From assembly GCF_028748065.1 (NCBI RefSeq), contig NZ_CP118166.1, positions 2,061,501 through 2,125,500 of the forward strand: DNA of 64,000 bases, written 5' to 3'. The notes under the pieces are model-generated. The model made no database searches. It was not told where the DNA came from and saw only the letters and a program-made list of their open reading frames with translations. The position numbers were made by a program, and so were the translations under genes. Below are positions 7,682 to 16,439 of the stretch, one piece after another (within the stretch, counting starts at the first letter, position 1; every line of letters begins with the position of its first letter). This DNA is from Hyphococcus flavus. GTDB lineage: Bacteria > Pseudomonadota > Alphaproteobacteria > Caulobacterales > Parvularculaceae.

Positions 7682-9505
7682 ATGGGCATGTTTAGTTGTC
7701 GGGCAATTTGGCTTGTTACCATTGCAACGCTTAGCGTCTCTTGCGGGCGGGATGTCGCCGAGGACAGCGCTTCAAGTGATGTGTCGTCATCAAATACTGA
7801 AACCGCAGAAACTCCAGCGGGGAATTCGAAAAATCACTGGTTCATCGCCGCTGCTAATCCTTATGCTGCTGAAGCTGGCGCCGACATTTTAAGACGCGGT
7901 GGTTCGGCCGTGGATGCGGCGATTGCGACTCAAGCTGTACTTGGGCTTGTTGAGCCTCAGTCCTCCGGTTTTGGTGGCGGCGCATTCATGCTGCATTACG
8001 ATCCTGCAACGCAAAGTCTCGAAACTTATAATGGTCGAGAAGTAGCGCCTACTTCTGCAACGCCTGAAAGGTTCCTCACCGAAGCTGGCGAGCCGATGAA
8101 TTTTTATGATGCCGTGGTTGGCGGACTTTCTGTGGGCGTGCCAGGCGTGGTGCGGATGCTGGAGATGGCGCACCAAGAACATGGCAAGCTGCCGTGGGCG
8201 GAAACGATTTTGCCTGCTGCTAAACTCGCCGAGGATGGTTTTGAGGTTTCGCCGAGACTGAATGGCCTTTTATCTCGCATCCCCAGGCTCAAACAGTTAC
8301 CTGCGGCGGCTGAGTATTTTTATGACGATACCAGCTCGCCTTGGCCGGTCGGTCATGTTTTAAAGAACCCAGCCTATGCAAAAACGCTCAATGCAATTGC
8401 AGCAGATGGAGCGGAGGCATTTTATAGTGGTGAGATCGCCGCAGCAATTGTCGAAGCGGTAAATGACGCTCCCAATCCTGGGGGCATGACGCTTGAAGAT
8501 CTGCAAGGCTATAGAGCGGTAAAGCTAGATCCCGTATGCAGTGGATACCGTGTATATCAAATCTGTTCGATGGCGCCCCCAAGTTCTGGCGGGGTTACAG
8601 CACTTCAAATACTTACGTTGCTGGAAAAATTTGACCTCTCAGCCGCTGGTCCAGGATCAATTGAATCGTTGCATCTACTTTTTGAAGCAAGTCGGCTCGC
8701 CTATGCGGACCGTAATCAATTTCTTGCCGATAACGATATGCTTTCGGGGGAAGGGTTGTCGCCAGAAGCTGTCATCGCAGGTTTGTTAAATCCGCCGTAC
8801 CTTGAAGCGCGAGCTGCGCTGATCGACCCTGGTTACGCTGCTGAGCGCGTTGGAGCGGGCAACCCTGCCGCTTACGATAACGAGGAGAATGCTGGCGCCT
8901 GGAAACGCTATGGGGCCGATGCCTCACCTGAGCCGCCTTCCACCAGTCATTTTGTCATTGTTGACGGTTACGGGCGGGTTGTGTCCATGACAACGACTGT
9001 TGAATTCGCGTTTGGCAGCCATCTCATGGCGGCAGGTATGGTGCTTAATAATCAGCTAACTGACTTTTCATTTCTTCCAGAACGAGATGGCAGGCCGGTT
9101 GCGAATGCCGTGGCTCCAGGCAAACGTCCGCGCAGTTCAATGACGCCAGTGATTGTCTTTGATGGCGAGGGCGACGTCTGGTCAGCGATAGGCTCGCCAG
9201 GCGGCCCTGCAATTATTGGATATGTTGTAAAAACTCTGATCGCAATGATTGATTGGGGAATGAGCCCACAAGCGGCAATTGAATATCCGAATGCCGTATA
9301 CCCAAGGGGGGCTCCTCTACTCGAGGAAGGCGGCTTCGACGCGCAAATTGTTGAGGGTCTGAAACAGAAAGGCCATCCGGTCGAGGTTCGCGGCTTAAAC
9401 AGTGGCGTTCACGCATTCAAAGTAATGCCCAATGACGCATTTGAGGGCGGCGCCGACCCTCGTCGGGAAGGCGTATGGCTTACAGGCGTCGTTGAGAAAG
9501 AATAA
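7682..9505 (+). CDS. ggt: Gamma-glutamyltranspeptidase, lipoprotein
   Basis: A 607-residue Ntn-hydrolase precursor that cleaves itself into two subunits and hydrolyses or transfers gamma-glutamyl groups, for example from glutathione, outside the inner membrane. The ATG at 7682 is preferred over one at 7646 because GAGGAG lies 10 bases before it and because it gives a compact lipoprotein signal ending in LSVSC. The conserved blocks are present: SSGFGGGAFMLHYD, PPSSGGVTALQIL, catalytic Thr421 in STSHF at the autocleavage point, LNNQLTDFSF, KRPRSSMTPVIVF and GSPGGPAIIGYVV. Most family members are soluble periplasmic proteins, so the lipobox is a small oddity. Its stop lies three bases from that of the convergent histidine kinase. 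Confidence 0.95.
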   Translation: MGMFSCRAIWLVTIATLSVSCGRDVAEDSASSDVSSSNTETAETPAGNSKNHWFIAAANPYAAEAGADILRRGGSAVDAAIATQAVLGLVEPQSSGFGGGAFMLHYDPATQSLETYNGREVAPTSATPERFLTEAGEPMNFYDAVVGGLSVGVPGVVRMLEMAHQEHGKLPWAETILPAAKLAEDGFEVSPRLNGLLSRIPRLKQLPAAAEYFYDDTSSPWPVGHVLKNPAYAKTLNAIAADGAEAFYSGEIAAAIVEAVNDAPNPGGMTLEDLQGYRAVKLDPVCSGYRVYQICSMAPPSSGGVTALQILTLLEKFDLSAAGPGSIESLHLLFEASRLAYADRNQFLADNDMLSGEGLSPEAVIAGLLNPPYLEARAALIDPGYAAERVGAGNPAAYDNEENAGAWKRYGADASPEPPSTSHFVIVDGYGRVVSMTTTVEFAFGSHLMAAGMVLNNQLTDFSFLPERDGRPVANAVAPGKRPRSSMTPVIVFDGEGDVWSAIGSPGGPAIIGYVVKTLIAMIDWGMSPQAAIEYPNAVYPRGAPLLEEGGFDAQIVEGLKQKGHPVEVRGLNSGVHAFKVMPNDAFEGGADPRREGVWLTGVVEKE

Positions 9506-9508
9506 GAA

Positions 9509-10942
9509 TTAAGCTGAAGACAACGGTAGTGATATAGAAAACGACGCACCGTTATTGTCGCTTTTTTTAAGCTTCAACGCGCCGCCGTGTGCACGGATAA
9601 CTTCCGATGCAATTGCTAATCCCAGGCCCGAACCGCCGGGTTTGCGCGAGCCCTTAAAGGGTTCAAACAACACTTGCAGGGCATGTTCTGGAAGGCCGGG
9701 ACCTGTGTCGCTGATAATAATCTGGATGAATCCCTCTTGGGCTTTCGCTGTAAAAGAGAGTTCGCCGACGATTTCTTCACTGTTGGTTGATGTATCGTTT
9801 GGCGGTTCAGGTTGCATCGCTTCTATGGAGTTGCGGGCAATGTTGAATAAAGACCTATAAAGCTGTGTACGATCTGCAACGATCATCAACTCGTCCGAAA
9901 TAGTGTTTTTGGCGGCGATGCCGATGGCCGCCGTATCATCAAGGACTTCGTCAACTAGAGCACTCAGAGAAAAATTCGATTTATCTAGAGCGCTGGGCTC
10001 CATCCTCCCAAAAGTCAGCGTGTCGCGACTGAGTGTTATCGCGCGGTCAAGCGCCGAAAGCAGGCGCGGCGTTAATTTGCGCACGCTGGGATCGTCTGAT
10101 TTGGACAGTCTGTCCGACATCAACTGCGCAGAAGCGAGAATGTTCCGTAAGTCGTGACTGATTTTTGAAATACCTGCGCCTAGCGCGGCTAGCCTCCGGC
10201 GTTCGTTGAGAAGGTTGAGTACGCTAGTCTCCATAGCTGCAAGGCTCTTTTCGGCGGCGCCAAGCTCATCCTTCCTGTCGCTAGGTTGTAGGATCCCTCC
10301 GTGGCTTTCAGGGTCTGCCTCGAAAGCCGTAATATTCGCAGTCAGGTTTTTAACTGGCCTGACAATGATCCGGTTGAGCGCCCAATAAACGAGCCCTGCC
10401 GTTAATGTGGAAATAATAAGTGAGAGACCCAGAATATTTGCTGCATAGGCATGCATGTCATTACGAAGCGCGCGCTGAGAAACAATGATGTTCACTTTCT
10501 GATCAGAGGCGAACCTTGGCGCGCCAGTCGCTTGAATTAACCGATCGCCACGTGAAAACATGGTTGCCCATGCATTCTTAATGAGAGACAAGGGGCCTTG
10601 CTCTTCCAAAAATACCTGTTTGATGTCCGGAGATCCGTGAGGATTGATTTCAGGCGCCAAAATTAACATGCGCATGTCGTCGTTGTTGATGGTTACACCT
10701 AAAATGTTAGCAGTTGAAAAGAGTTGCCTCAGCGTATCTTCATCAAGCGGTTCCTTGCGGGGGCCTTCTAGGGCAAGGCTGGCTAGATAAGCTTCCTCGA
10801 TACGCATGGAAAACCAGTCGTGTCGCTGCTTTGCGATAGACGGGACAAGCACGACAAATTCGGCAAAGAAAATGAACAATACAATCAAAATCAACAGTTT
10901 GGTTGATAATGATCGGCCGGAATTAGATTTTATCGGAAGCAT
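9509..10942 (-). CDS. Orphan membrane sensor histidine kinase
   Basis: A 477-residue kinase. A first membrane helix spans about residues 14-36, an extracytoplasmic sensor region without recognisable fold about 37-165, and a second helix about 168-190, followed by a HAMP linker. The phosphoacceptor is His263 in ISHDLRN. The ATP-binding domain shows an N box (NIARNSIEA), G1 (DTGPGLP), F box (LFEPF) and G2 (GGSGLGLAIA). No response regulator is adjacent, so its partner is elsewhere. It starts eight bases after the stop of the flavin oxidoreductase gene, which makes it the third gene of an operon with that enzyme and the TVP38 protein. Signal and output are unknown. Confidence 0.92.
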   Translation of the reverse strand: MLPIKSNSGRSLSTKLLILIVLFIFFAEFVVLVPSIAKQRHDWFSMRIEEAYLASLALEGPRKEPLDEDTLRQLFSTANILGVTINNDDMRMLILAPEINPHGSPDIKQVFLEEQGPLSLIKNAWATMFSRGDRLIQATGAPRFASDQKVNIIVSQRALRNDMHAYAANILGLSLIISTLTAGLVYWALNRIIVRPVKNLTANITAFEADPESHGGILQPSDRKDELGAAEKSLAAMETSVLNLLNERRRLAALGAGISKISHDLRNILASAQLMSDRLSKSDDPSVRKLTPRLLSALDRAITLSRDTLTFGRMEPSALDKSNFSLSALVDEVLDDTAAIGIAAKNTISDELMIVADRTQLYRSLFNIARNSIEAMQPEPPNDTSTNSEEIVGELSFTAKAQEGFIQIIISDTGPGLPEHALQVLFEPFKGSRKPGGSGLGLAIASEVIRAHGGALKLKKSDNNGASFSISLPLSSA

Positions 10943-10950
10943 AGAGCCAT

Positions 10951-12363
10951 TCAGTCGAAGGTTGAGAGCAATCGAACTAGGCTGCGTGTTTTATTGGAAA
11001 AAAGAGTTGGCGTATACCAAGCGCCCGCAGCGCGTTTTCCTGCTTCGCTGCGCGTCGGATAGGGAGCTATCATATCCGTAAAGGCGCGGATTTTAAGGCC
11101 TTCCGTAACCGCCATAATCCAAGGCGCCAATAAATCGCCCGCTTCCTTGCCGACAATGCCGGCGCCAAGAATGAGGCCTTTTTTATTGGTAATGATCTTA
11201 ACGTGCCCGCGCGTATCTTTTTCGGTGATTGCCCGATCATTGTCCGTAAACGGCCACGTCGCAATACGAATATCTTTATGTTTTTCCCGCGCCTCGTTCT
11301 CGGTGAGCCCGACCTGCGCTAGTTCCGGATCACAATACGTGACGCGCGGCGAAAAGTTTTCCCTGTTTTTAGAGGGCATTTTAAAAAGTATGTTCCGCAC
11401 AACAACAGACGCATGGTACCCAGCGACATGCGTGAATTGGCGCCCGCCGGTGACGTCGCCTACTGCGTAAATTCGCTTATTGCTAGTGCGAAGGCGCGCA
11501 TCGGTTTTGACGCCGCGTTCGTCATAGTCAACACCGGCTGGCCCTAGGTTAAGCTCTTCGACAACGGGCTTGCGCCCAACAGCTATCAGAAGATGTGTGC
11601 CGTCTACTGTTCCTTTATCGGTTGTGATGCGTATGCCAGACTCAGTTTTTTCAGCGCGCGCAGCTTTAGTATGTTCGAGTAATTGAACGCCATCCGATAG
11701 TAGCTGTTCTCGAACCACGCTTGTAAGATCGCTATCTTCTCGATTGAGGATAGTTCCTCCTTCAATAAGTGTAGTTTCTGAGCCGAGACGACGGTGAGCC
11801 TGCGCCATTTCAACACCAATCGGGCCACCGCCGATAATGATTAAGTGAACTGGGCGGGCCTTGTTCTGAAAGATAGTTTCGTTTGTGAAGAATGGCGTTT
11901 CTTTAAAACCCTCTATCGGTGGGATAAATGGCCTTGAACCGGTGGCGATCACGAAATGCTTTGCTTTGACATTGTATTCGCCAGCCTCAAGTTCCCGTGG
12001 CCCGGTAAAGGTTGCTTTTTCTCTCAGCACTTTTACGCCTAGTTTTTCAAACCTTTCCTGGCTGTCATTGGGTTCGATGGCGGCGATAGCGGCATGGACA
12101 TGGTCCATGACAGCGGCGAAATCTATATCGGGGTCTATTGCGGTTAGGCCATATTTGCCGGCGTTTCTCATGGCATGCGCTCGCGCCGCGGCGGCGATCA
12201 GAGCCTTTGAGGGGACGCAGCCCGTATTGAGGCAGTCCCCACCCATTTCACCTTTTTCGATGAGTATAACTTTGCGGCCAAGTTGTGCGGCGCCTGCTGC
12301 AATAGAGAGACCGCCGGAACCGGCGCCAATGACGCATAGATCTGCTTTGAGCGTTTGGGGCAT
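10951..12363 (-). CDS. FAD pyridine nucleotide-disulfide oxidoreductase (mercuric reductase-like)
   Basis: A 470-residue class I flavin disulfide oxidoreductase. It has an N-terminal FAD motif (IGAGSGGLSIA), the redox pair Cys44/Cys49 in GGDCLNTGCVPSK, a NAD(P)H motif (IIGGGPIGVEMAQ) and the second FAD motif (RIYAVGDVTGG). It lacks the HMA domain and the C-terminal Cys-Cys of true mercuric reductase. In place of the usual C-terminal His-Pro-Thr motif with the catalytic base, it reads Tyr435-Pro-Thr. It is separated by four bases from the TVP38 gene, a pairing seen in many alphaproteobacteria. Substrate is unknown; an electron-transfer or membrane quinone-linked role is possible but not shown. 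Confidence 0.9.
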   Translation of the reverse strand: MPQTLKADLCVIGAGSGGLSIAAGAAQLGRKVILIEKGEMGGDCLNTGCVPSKALIAAAARAHAMRNAGKYGLTAIDPDIDFAAVMDHVHAAIAAIEPNDSQERFEKLGVKVLREKATFTGPRELEAGEYNVKAKHFVIATGSRPFIPPIEGFKETPFFTNETIFQNKARPVHLIIIGGGPIGVEMAQAHRRLGSETTLIEGGTILNREDSDLTSVVREQLLSDGVQLLEHTKAARAEKTESGIRITTDKGTVDGTHLLIAVGRKPVVEELNLGPAGVDYDERGVKTDARLRTSNKRIYAVGDVTGGRQFTHVAGYHASVVVRNILFKMPSKNRENFSPRVTYCDPELAQVGLTENEAREKHKDIRIATWPFTDNDRAITEKDTRGHVKIITNKKGLILGAGIVGKEAGDLLAPWIMAVTEGLKIRAFTDMIAPYPTRSEAGKRAAGAWYTPTLFSNKTRSLVRLLSTFD

Positions 12364-12367
12364 GCTA

Positions 12368-13093
12368 TTATTCCTCTAGCTCGTTTTTTTTGCGTCTTAA
12401 AAATACGGGTATAAGAGCAAGAACGATCAAACCTGCAATTGGTATCAGTGTCGCCGGTTTGAAAAGCACGCCGCTTAAAGTGAGGTCGCCGCCCGCCGCC
12501 AGAACCTTGTCAGCGCCAGCACCAATGCTAGCGTACACAAACGAGCCCGGGATGATGCCGAGACCGGTTCCGATTAAAAAGTTTCGCAACGAAACCCCCA
12601 AAAGCCCTGCCGCGATATTTACACCCCAGAAGGGGAACACGGGTGCAAGGCGAAGGATGAACATGTAACTGAGCTCGCCCTCACGAAATCCCTTTTCCAT
12701 TCGTTTGGCGAACCCTCCGGCACGTTTGCTTAACAAATCGCCGAGCGCGTATTTTGCTGCGAGAAAAACTATCGTGGCGCCTAATGTGGCGGCAATCACG
12801 ATTAAAGGTGTTCCGGGCCATAATCCGAAAAGAAAGCCGCCGAAGATTGTAAGTATGCTCGCCCCAGGGAAGGAAATTGCAACGGCGGCGGCATAGGCCA
12901 AGACGAAAATAACCATGGCGCGCAGAGGAGCCGATTCGACCCAACCTCGCATGGCATCCCGGTTGTCGCGTAAAGAATCGAGCGTGAAATACTGGTTTAG
13001 GCCCATGGCGAAAAAAAGCGCCAATGCAGCGGCAATAAGGGCAAGGGGTGCAATTCGCCTGGTAAGAGAAGGTTTTGGGGAGGTGCCTGTCAT
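12368..13093 (-). CDS. TVP38/TMEM64 family membrane protein (VTT domain)
   Basis: A 241-residue inner-membrane protein with about six hydrophobic segments. The VTT/SNARE-associated domain is recognised by FPGASILTIFGGFLFG (about residues 75-90), the re-entrant region ALGDLLSKR, and FILRLAPVFPFWGVNIAAGL with the conserved arginine and proline, then IGTGLGIIPGSFVYASIGAG. The DedA/TVP38 superfamily is linked to lipid carrier or phospholipid translocation. It is the first gene of the operon with the flavin oxidoreductase and histidine kinase. Confidence 0.92.
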   Translation of the reverse strand: MTGTSPKPSLTRRIAPLALIAAALALFFAMGLNQYFTLDSLRDNRDAMRGWVESAPLRAMVIFVLAYAAAVAISFPGASILTIFGGFLFGLWPGTPLIVIAATLGATIVFLAAKYALGDLLSKRAGGFAKRMEKGFREGELSYMFILRLAPVFPFWGVNIAAGLLGVSLRNFLIGTGLGIIPGSFVYASIGAGADKVLAAGGDLTLSGVLFKPATLIPIAGLIVLALIPVFLRRKKNELEE

Positions 13094-13282
13094 ATATTTT
13101 GGTCGTTTCTACGTATAAATTGGTTTGGCGGCTTTGCTGCTCGGGTTTCGCCCGTGTAGCCGATTATCCGCTCGTTTGTGTTCACGTTGCGCGATACTGT
13201 ACTCACATTGGCGCGAAGGTTGGGGAAGACGCAATAATACGCCCAATTCCTCAAAAGCCGGGTGATTTTCGCATAGGCGGTG

Positions 13283-13311
13283 TTGACGGGCCGAATTCAG
13301 CGGTTTATCTC
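13283..13311 (+). promoter_or_regulatory. Likely promoter of rpmH-rnpA
   Basis: TTGACG (13283-13288), 17 bases, then TATCTC (13306-13311), about 70 bases before the rpmH ATG. The -35 box has five of six consensus bases. The rest of the 13094-13282 gap holds a small hairpin (CGGG-TTTCG-CCCG near 13145-13157) and nothing else that I can name. Confidence 0.5.
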
Positions 13312-13380
13312 CCCGCCTCTTGCTCTAAATGGAGCGATCTGCGGCGCGCGCCGCGAAATCTATGTCTTGAGGACTGAACG

Positions 13381-13515
13381 ATGAAACGGACATATCAACC
13401 GAGCCGGCTGAAGCGTAAGCGCCGTCACGGCTTTCGTGCGCGCAAAGCGACCAAGGGCGGTCGCAAGGTGCTTGCATCGCGTCGTTCGAAGGGCCGTAAG
13501 CGGCTCTCCGCCTAG
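13381..13515 (+). CDS. rpmH: 50S ribosomal protein L34
   Basis: A 44-residue, extremely basic protein beginning [20 protein letters not shown] and ending [11 protein letters not shown], which is the standard L34 sequence and length. It is part of the large ribosomal subunit near the exit tunnel. A TTGAGGA ribosome site precedes the ATG. It is followed directly by rnpA, as in nearly all bacteria. Confidence 0.98.
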   Translation: MKRTYQPSRLKRKRRHGFRARKATKGGRKVLASRRSKGRKRLSA

Positions 13516-13528
13516 ATCATAGAAATCC

Positions 13529-13906
13529 TTGAAAATTCAAGAGGATAACGCGTCAGGCCGTGAGTTGTGCTTGGGCGTCATCAAGAAACGGCGGGATTTT
13601 CTCGCAATGCGTGACGCCAGAAAAGCGCAAAGCCGCTCGTTTCTTATGCTGGCGCGACAAAACCCTGAAAATGAGGGGAAAGTCCGGCTAGGGCTGACGG
13701 TTACCAAAAAAATTGGCGGTGCGGTGGTGAGGAACCGGATTCGCAGGCGCTTGCGAGCTGCGGCGCGGGAGGTCTTTCCCGGGAAATCCAAGGCGGGTAC
13801 CGACTACGTCCTGGTGGCGCGGAAAGCGGCGTATGATCGCAATTACGCCGCCCTTCTTGACGATATGAAGCGCGCCCTTTTAAGCCTCGCCAGTAACACT
13901 ACATAA
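13529..13906 (+). CDS. rnpA: Ribonuclease P protein component
   Basis: The protein cofactor of RNase P, which helps the catalytic RNA process tRNA 5' ends. The family core is clear: IKKRRDFLAMRDA at the start of the conserved part, the central cleft, and the signature VRNRIRRRLRAAAREVF, followed by the C-terminal helix. No ATG is available upstream of the conserved core. The frame opens at TTG 13529 (125 residues); TTG codons at 13565 and 13571 would give a more usual length. The start is therefore uncertain and non-AUG. Only 13 bases separate it from rpmH. Confidence 0.93.
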   Translation: MKIQEDNASGRELCLGVIKKRRDFLAMRDARKAQSRSFLMLARQNPENEGKVRLGLTVTKKIGGAVVRNRIRRRLRAAAREVFPGKSKAGTDYVLVARKAAYDRNYAALLDDMKRALLSLASNTT

Positions 13907-13964
13907 CAACGCATTCGGGGCGGGATGCTAGGCGCGCGCCTCCAGCAAACCATTGGGATCATTC

Positions 13965-15761
13965 ATGGACCGCAATCTGATCATGGCGATCGTCCTTTCT
14001 ATGGGCGTGCTTCTGGCCTGGGATTTTCTAATTCTGGGACCGCAGCGGGATGCGCAGGAAGCCGCACGCGCAGAACAGGCGGCGCAGCAGTCGCAGGAAA
14101 CGACCGAAGATTCCGCCGATATTCTTGGTGGCGGACTGGTGGAGGAAGCAGCGCCGGTCTCGGTTGAAGAAGCGCTGGCGCGCTCGCCAGGTCGCGTGCC
14201 GATCCGAACTGAAACACTCGAAGGTTCGATCAATTTGCGTGGCGGCCGTGTCGATGACCTCAAGCTCCTTCAATATCACGAAGAGGTTGATGAAAGCAGC
14301 CCGGTCATCCGTTTGCTGAACCCTGATGAAACCGAACACGGACATTTCATCCAGCAGGGATGGGCGCTTGGAAAAGAACTAGGAGCAAGGGCCGAATGGC
14401 AGGCGCCTGAGGCCGCCGTACTGACGCCTTCAACACCAGTCACGCTAACCCGCACCGCCGGCGACCTCGTTTTCGAAAAAACGATTTCCGTCGATGACAA
14501 GTACATGTTCACCGTGCAGCAAACGATCACAAATAATAGTCCGGGTGACCGGGTCGTTCGCGCCTATGCGACGGTAACGCAACGGAACATTCCGGAAGAC
14601 TTCAGGAACTTCATGATTTTGCATGAAGGGCCGCTCGGCGTCATCGGCACGAAACTGTACGAGCGGAAATACAACACGCTCAGAAAAAACAAAAACAAGC
14701 GGGTTGAAGAAGCGGGCGTCGGCGGCTGGATCGGCATCACCAATAAGAACTGGCTGGCCGCGGCGATACCGCCCCAGGATGCGGAAATTGACGCCGTCCT
14801 GACAAACCGGGGAACGGAAGAAAACCCCGTATTCGAGTCCTTCTATGCGATGCCCGCTGAAACGCTCGCGCCCGGGCAGTCGCTAACGAAGACATCCTAT
14901 ATGTTCGGGGGGCCTAAAGATGTTGACCTTTTGCAGTCTTATGAGGCCCAGCCCGAAGATGGCGGTCTCGGCGTCTATGACTTTGATAAAGCCGTTGATT
15001 GGGGCCATTTATTTTTTCTGACGCGTCCGATTTTTTATACGCTCAACTTCTTCGGAGATTTGATCGGAAACTTTGGCGTCGCCATCCTGATTCTCACTCT
15101 CATCATCAAGCTCATTCTCTTTCCATTGGCGAACAAAGGGTATGAGTCCATGTCGAAGATGAAAAAGTTGCAGCCGGAAATCAAAAAGCTGCAGGAGCGC
15201 TATGCTGATGACAAGATGAAGATGCAGCAGGAAATGATGGCGCTTTACAAAAAGGAAAAGATGAACCCCATGGCGGGGTGTTTTCCTATCCTATTGCAGA
15301 TGCCCATTTTCTACGCGCTCTATAAAACCTTGTTTGTCACGATCGAACTGCGTCACCAGCCGTTTTTATATATTAGTGATTTGTCAGCGCCCGATCCGAC
15401 GACAATTTTCAATCTCTTTGGGCTTTTGCCTTACGACCCAACCTCTGTTCCGCTTATTGGCGTGATCTTAGGTCTCGGCATTCTTCCGATCATGATGGGG
15501 ATCGCCATGTGGTTCCAGTTTAAATTGAACCCGCCCCCGACCGACCCCGTTCAGGCGCAAATGTTTGCTTTCATGCCATGGGTGTTCATGTTTATTTTTG
15601 CGCCTTTTGCGGCGGGCCTCGTGCTCTACTGGTTCTGGAACACGTTCCTGGGAATATTCCAGCAGTGGTATATTATGGAAAAGAACGGCGTGAAGGTCGA
15701 ACTAGGCGAGCGCATCAAACTTCCATGGACGAAGAAAAGCGCTTCCAGTGAGGCGAAGTGA
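13965..15761 (+). CDS. yidC: Membrane protein insertase YidC
   Basis: A 598-residue insertase that places membrane proteins in the inner membrane, with or without SecYEG. MDRNLIMAIVLSMGVLLAWDF is the family's N-terminal helix and fixes the start at ATG 13965. A Gln/Glu-rich linker and the large periplasmic beta domain (about residues 75-340) follow. The C-terminal insertase core has five helices, from FFGDLIGNFGVAILILTLII to the end, with the cytoplasmic hairpin MKKLQPEIKKLQERYADDK and MNPMAGCFPILLQMPIFYAL. The usual small yidD gene between rnpA and yidC is absent here (58 bases). Confidence 0.97.
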   Translation: MDRNLIMAIVLSMGVLLAWDFLILGPQRDAQEAARAEQAAQQSQETTEDSADILGGGLVEEAAPVSVEEALARSPGRVPIRTETLEGSINLRGGRVDDLKLLQYHEEVDESSPVIRLLNPDETEHGHFIQQGWALGKELGARAEWQAPEAAVLTPSTPVTLTRTAGDLVFEKTISVDDKYMFTVQQTITNNSPGDRVVRAYATVTQRNIPEDFRNFMILHEGPLGVIGTKLYERKYNTLRKNKNKRVEEAGVGGWIGITNKNWLAAAIPPQDAEIDAVLTNRGTEENPVFESFYAMPAETLAPGQSLTKTSYMFGGPKDVDLLQSYEAQPEDGGLGVYDFDKAVDWGHLFFLTRPIFYTLNFFGDLIGNFGVAILILTLIIKLILFPLANKGYESMSKMKKLQPEIKKLQERYADDKMKMQQEMMALYKKEKMNPMAGCFPILLQMPIFYALYKTLFVTIELRHQPFLYISDLSAPDPTTIFNLFGLLPYDPTSVPLIGVILGLGILPIMMGIAMWFQFKLNPPPTDPVQAQMFAFMPWVFMFIFAPFAAGLVLYWFWNTFLGIFQQWYIMEKNGVKVELGERIKLPWTKKSASSEAK

Positions 15762-16402
15762 GCGGAGAAGCCGTCTTCTCCAGCGACGACTTAGAAGCGG
15801 GCCGGCTTTTGTTTGCGAAGCCGGCCGTCTTCATGAAAGGCGTGGTCAATCTCGACGGACTGCCTGATGAGGGGCCTGCCGAGATTGCGTTTGCCGGGCG
15901 TTCGAATGTGGGTAAATCCACTTTGCTGAACGCGATTGTCGGGCAAAACGGTTTGGCGCGCGCATCGAATACGCCTGGCCGTACGCGAGAGATAAATTAT
16001 TTCGATCTTGAGGGTTCGCTGCATCTGGTGGACTTGCCGGGTTACGGCTATGCGCGCGCCTCGCGAAAAGAAGCAGAACAGTGGATGGCGCTGACGCGTG
16101 ACTTTTTACGGGGAAGGTCAGTTTTACGTCGTGTTTGCCTGCTGGTTGATTCGCGCCATGGTCTAAAACAGTCTGATACAGATGTAATGGATCTTCTGGA
16201 TGAAGCGGCTGTGAACTATCAGATCGTGCTGACGAAGATCGATAAGATAAAGCCAACTGCGCTTGCGAGTCTTGTCGAGGCAACCTCTAAAAAGATAATT
16301 CGCCGCCCTGCCGCGCACCCGTTTATCCGCTCAACGTCATCCGAAAAGGGCGACGGCATCCCGGAACTGCGCGCTGAACTGGCTGCTCTCGCCGTTCTGT
16401 AA
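15758..16402 (+). CDS. engB: Ribosome biogenesis GTPase EngB (YihA/YsxC)
   Basis: A 214-residue GTPase needed for assembly of the large ribosomal subunit. The motifs are all present: G1 GRSNVGKSTLLN, G2 NTPGRTREINYF, G3 DLPGYGYA, G4 TKIDK and G5-like STSSEKGDG near the end. The GTG start overlaps the yidC stop by four bases (GTGA), so the two are translationally coupled. Many alphaproteobacteria keep argB next; here xerC follows after 28-40 bases. Confidence 0.96.
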   Translation: MSGEAVFSSDDLEAGRLLFAKPAVFMKGVVNLDGLPDEGPAEIAFAGRSNVGKSTLLNAIVGQNGLARASNTPGRTREINYFDLEGSLHLVDLPGYGYARASRKEAEQWMALTRDFLRGRSVLRRVCLLVDSRHGLKQSDTDVMDLLDEAAVNYQIVLTKIDKIKPTALASLVEATSKKIIRRPAAHPFIRSTSSEKGDGIPELRAELAALAVL

Positions 16403-16439
16403 AGGGTTTGTTAACTATCGGCGTCGTTGGGTGGGGGCC

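Noticed and set aside
10951-12363. True mercuric reductase
   Set aside because: No HMA domain, no C-terminal Cys pair and no mer genes nearby.
13665-13700. GAGGGGAAAGTCCGGCTAGGG resembles the 5' consensus of RNase P RNA
   Set aside because: It lies inside rnpA and encodes the conserved GKVRLGLTV stretch; no RNase P RNA fold surrounds it.
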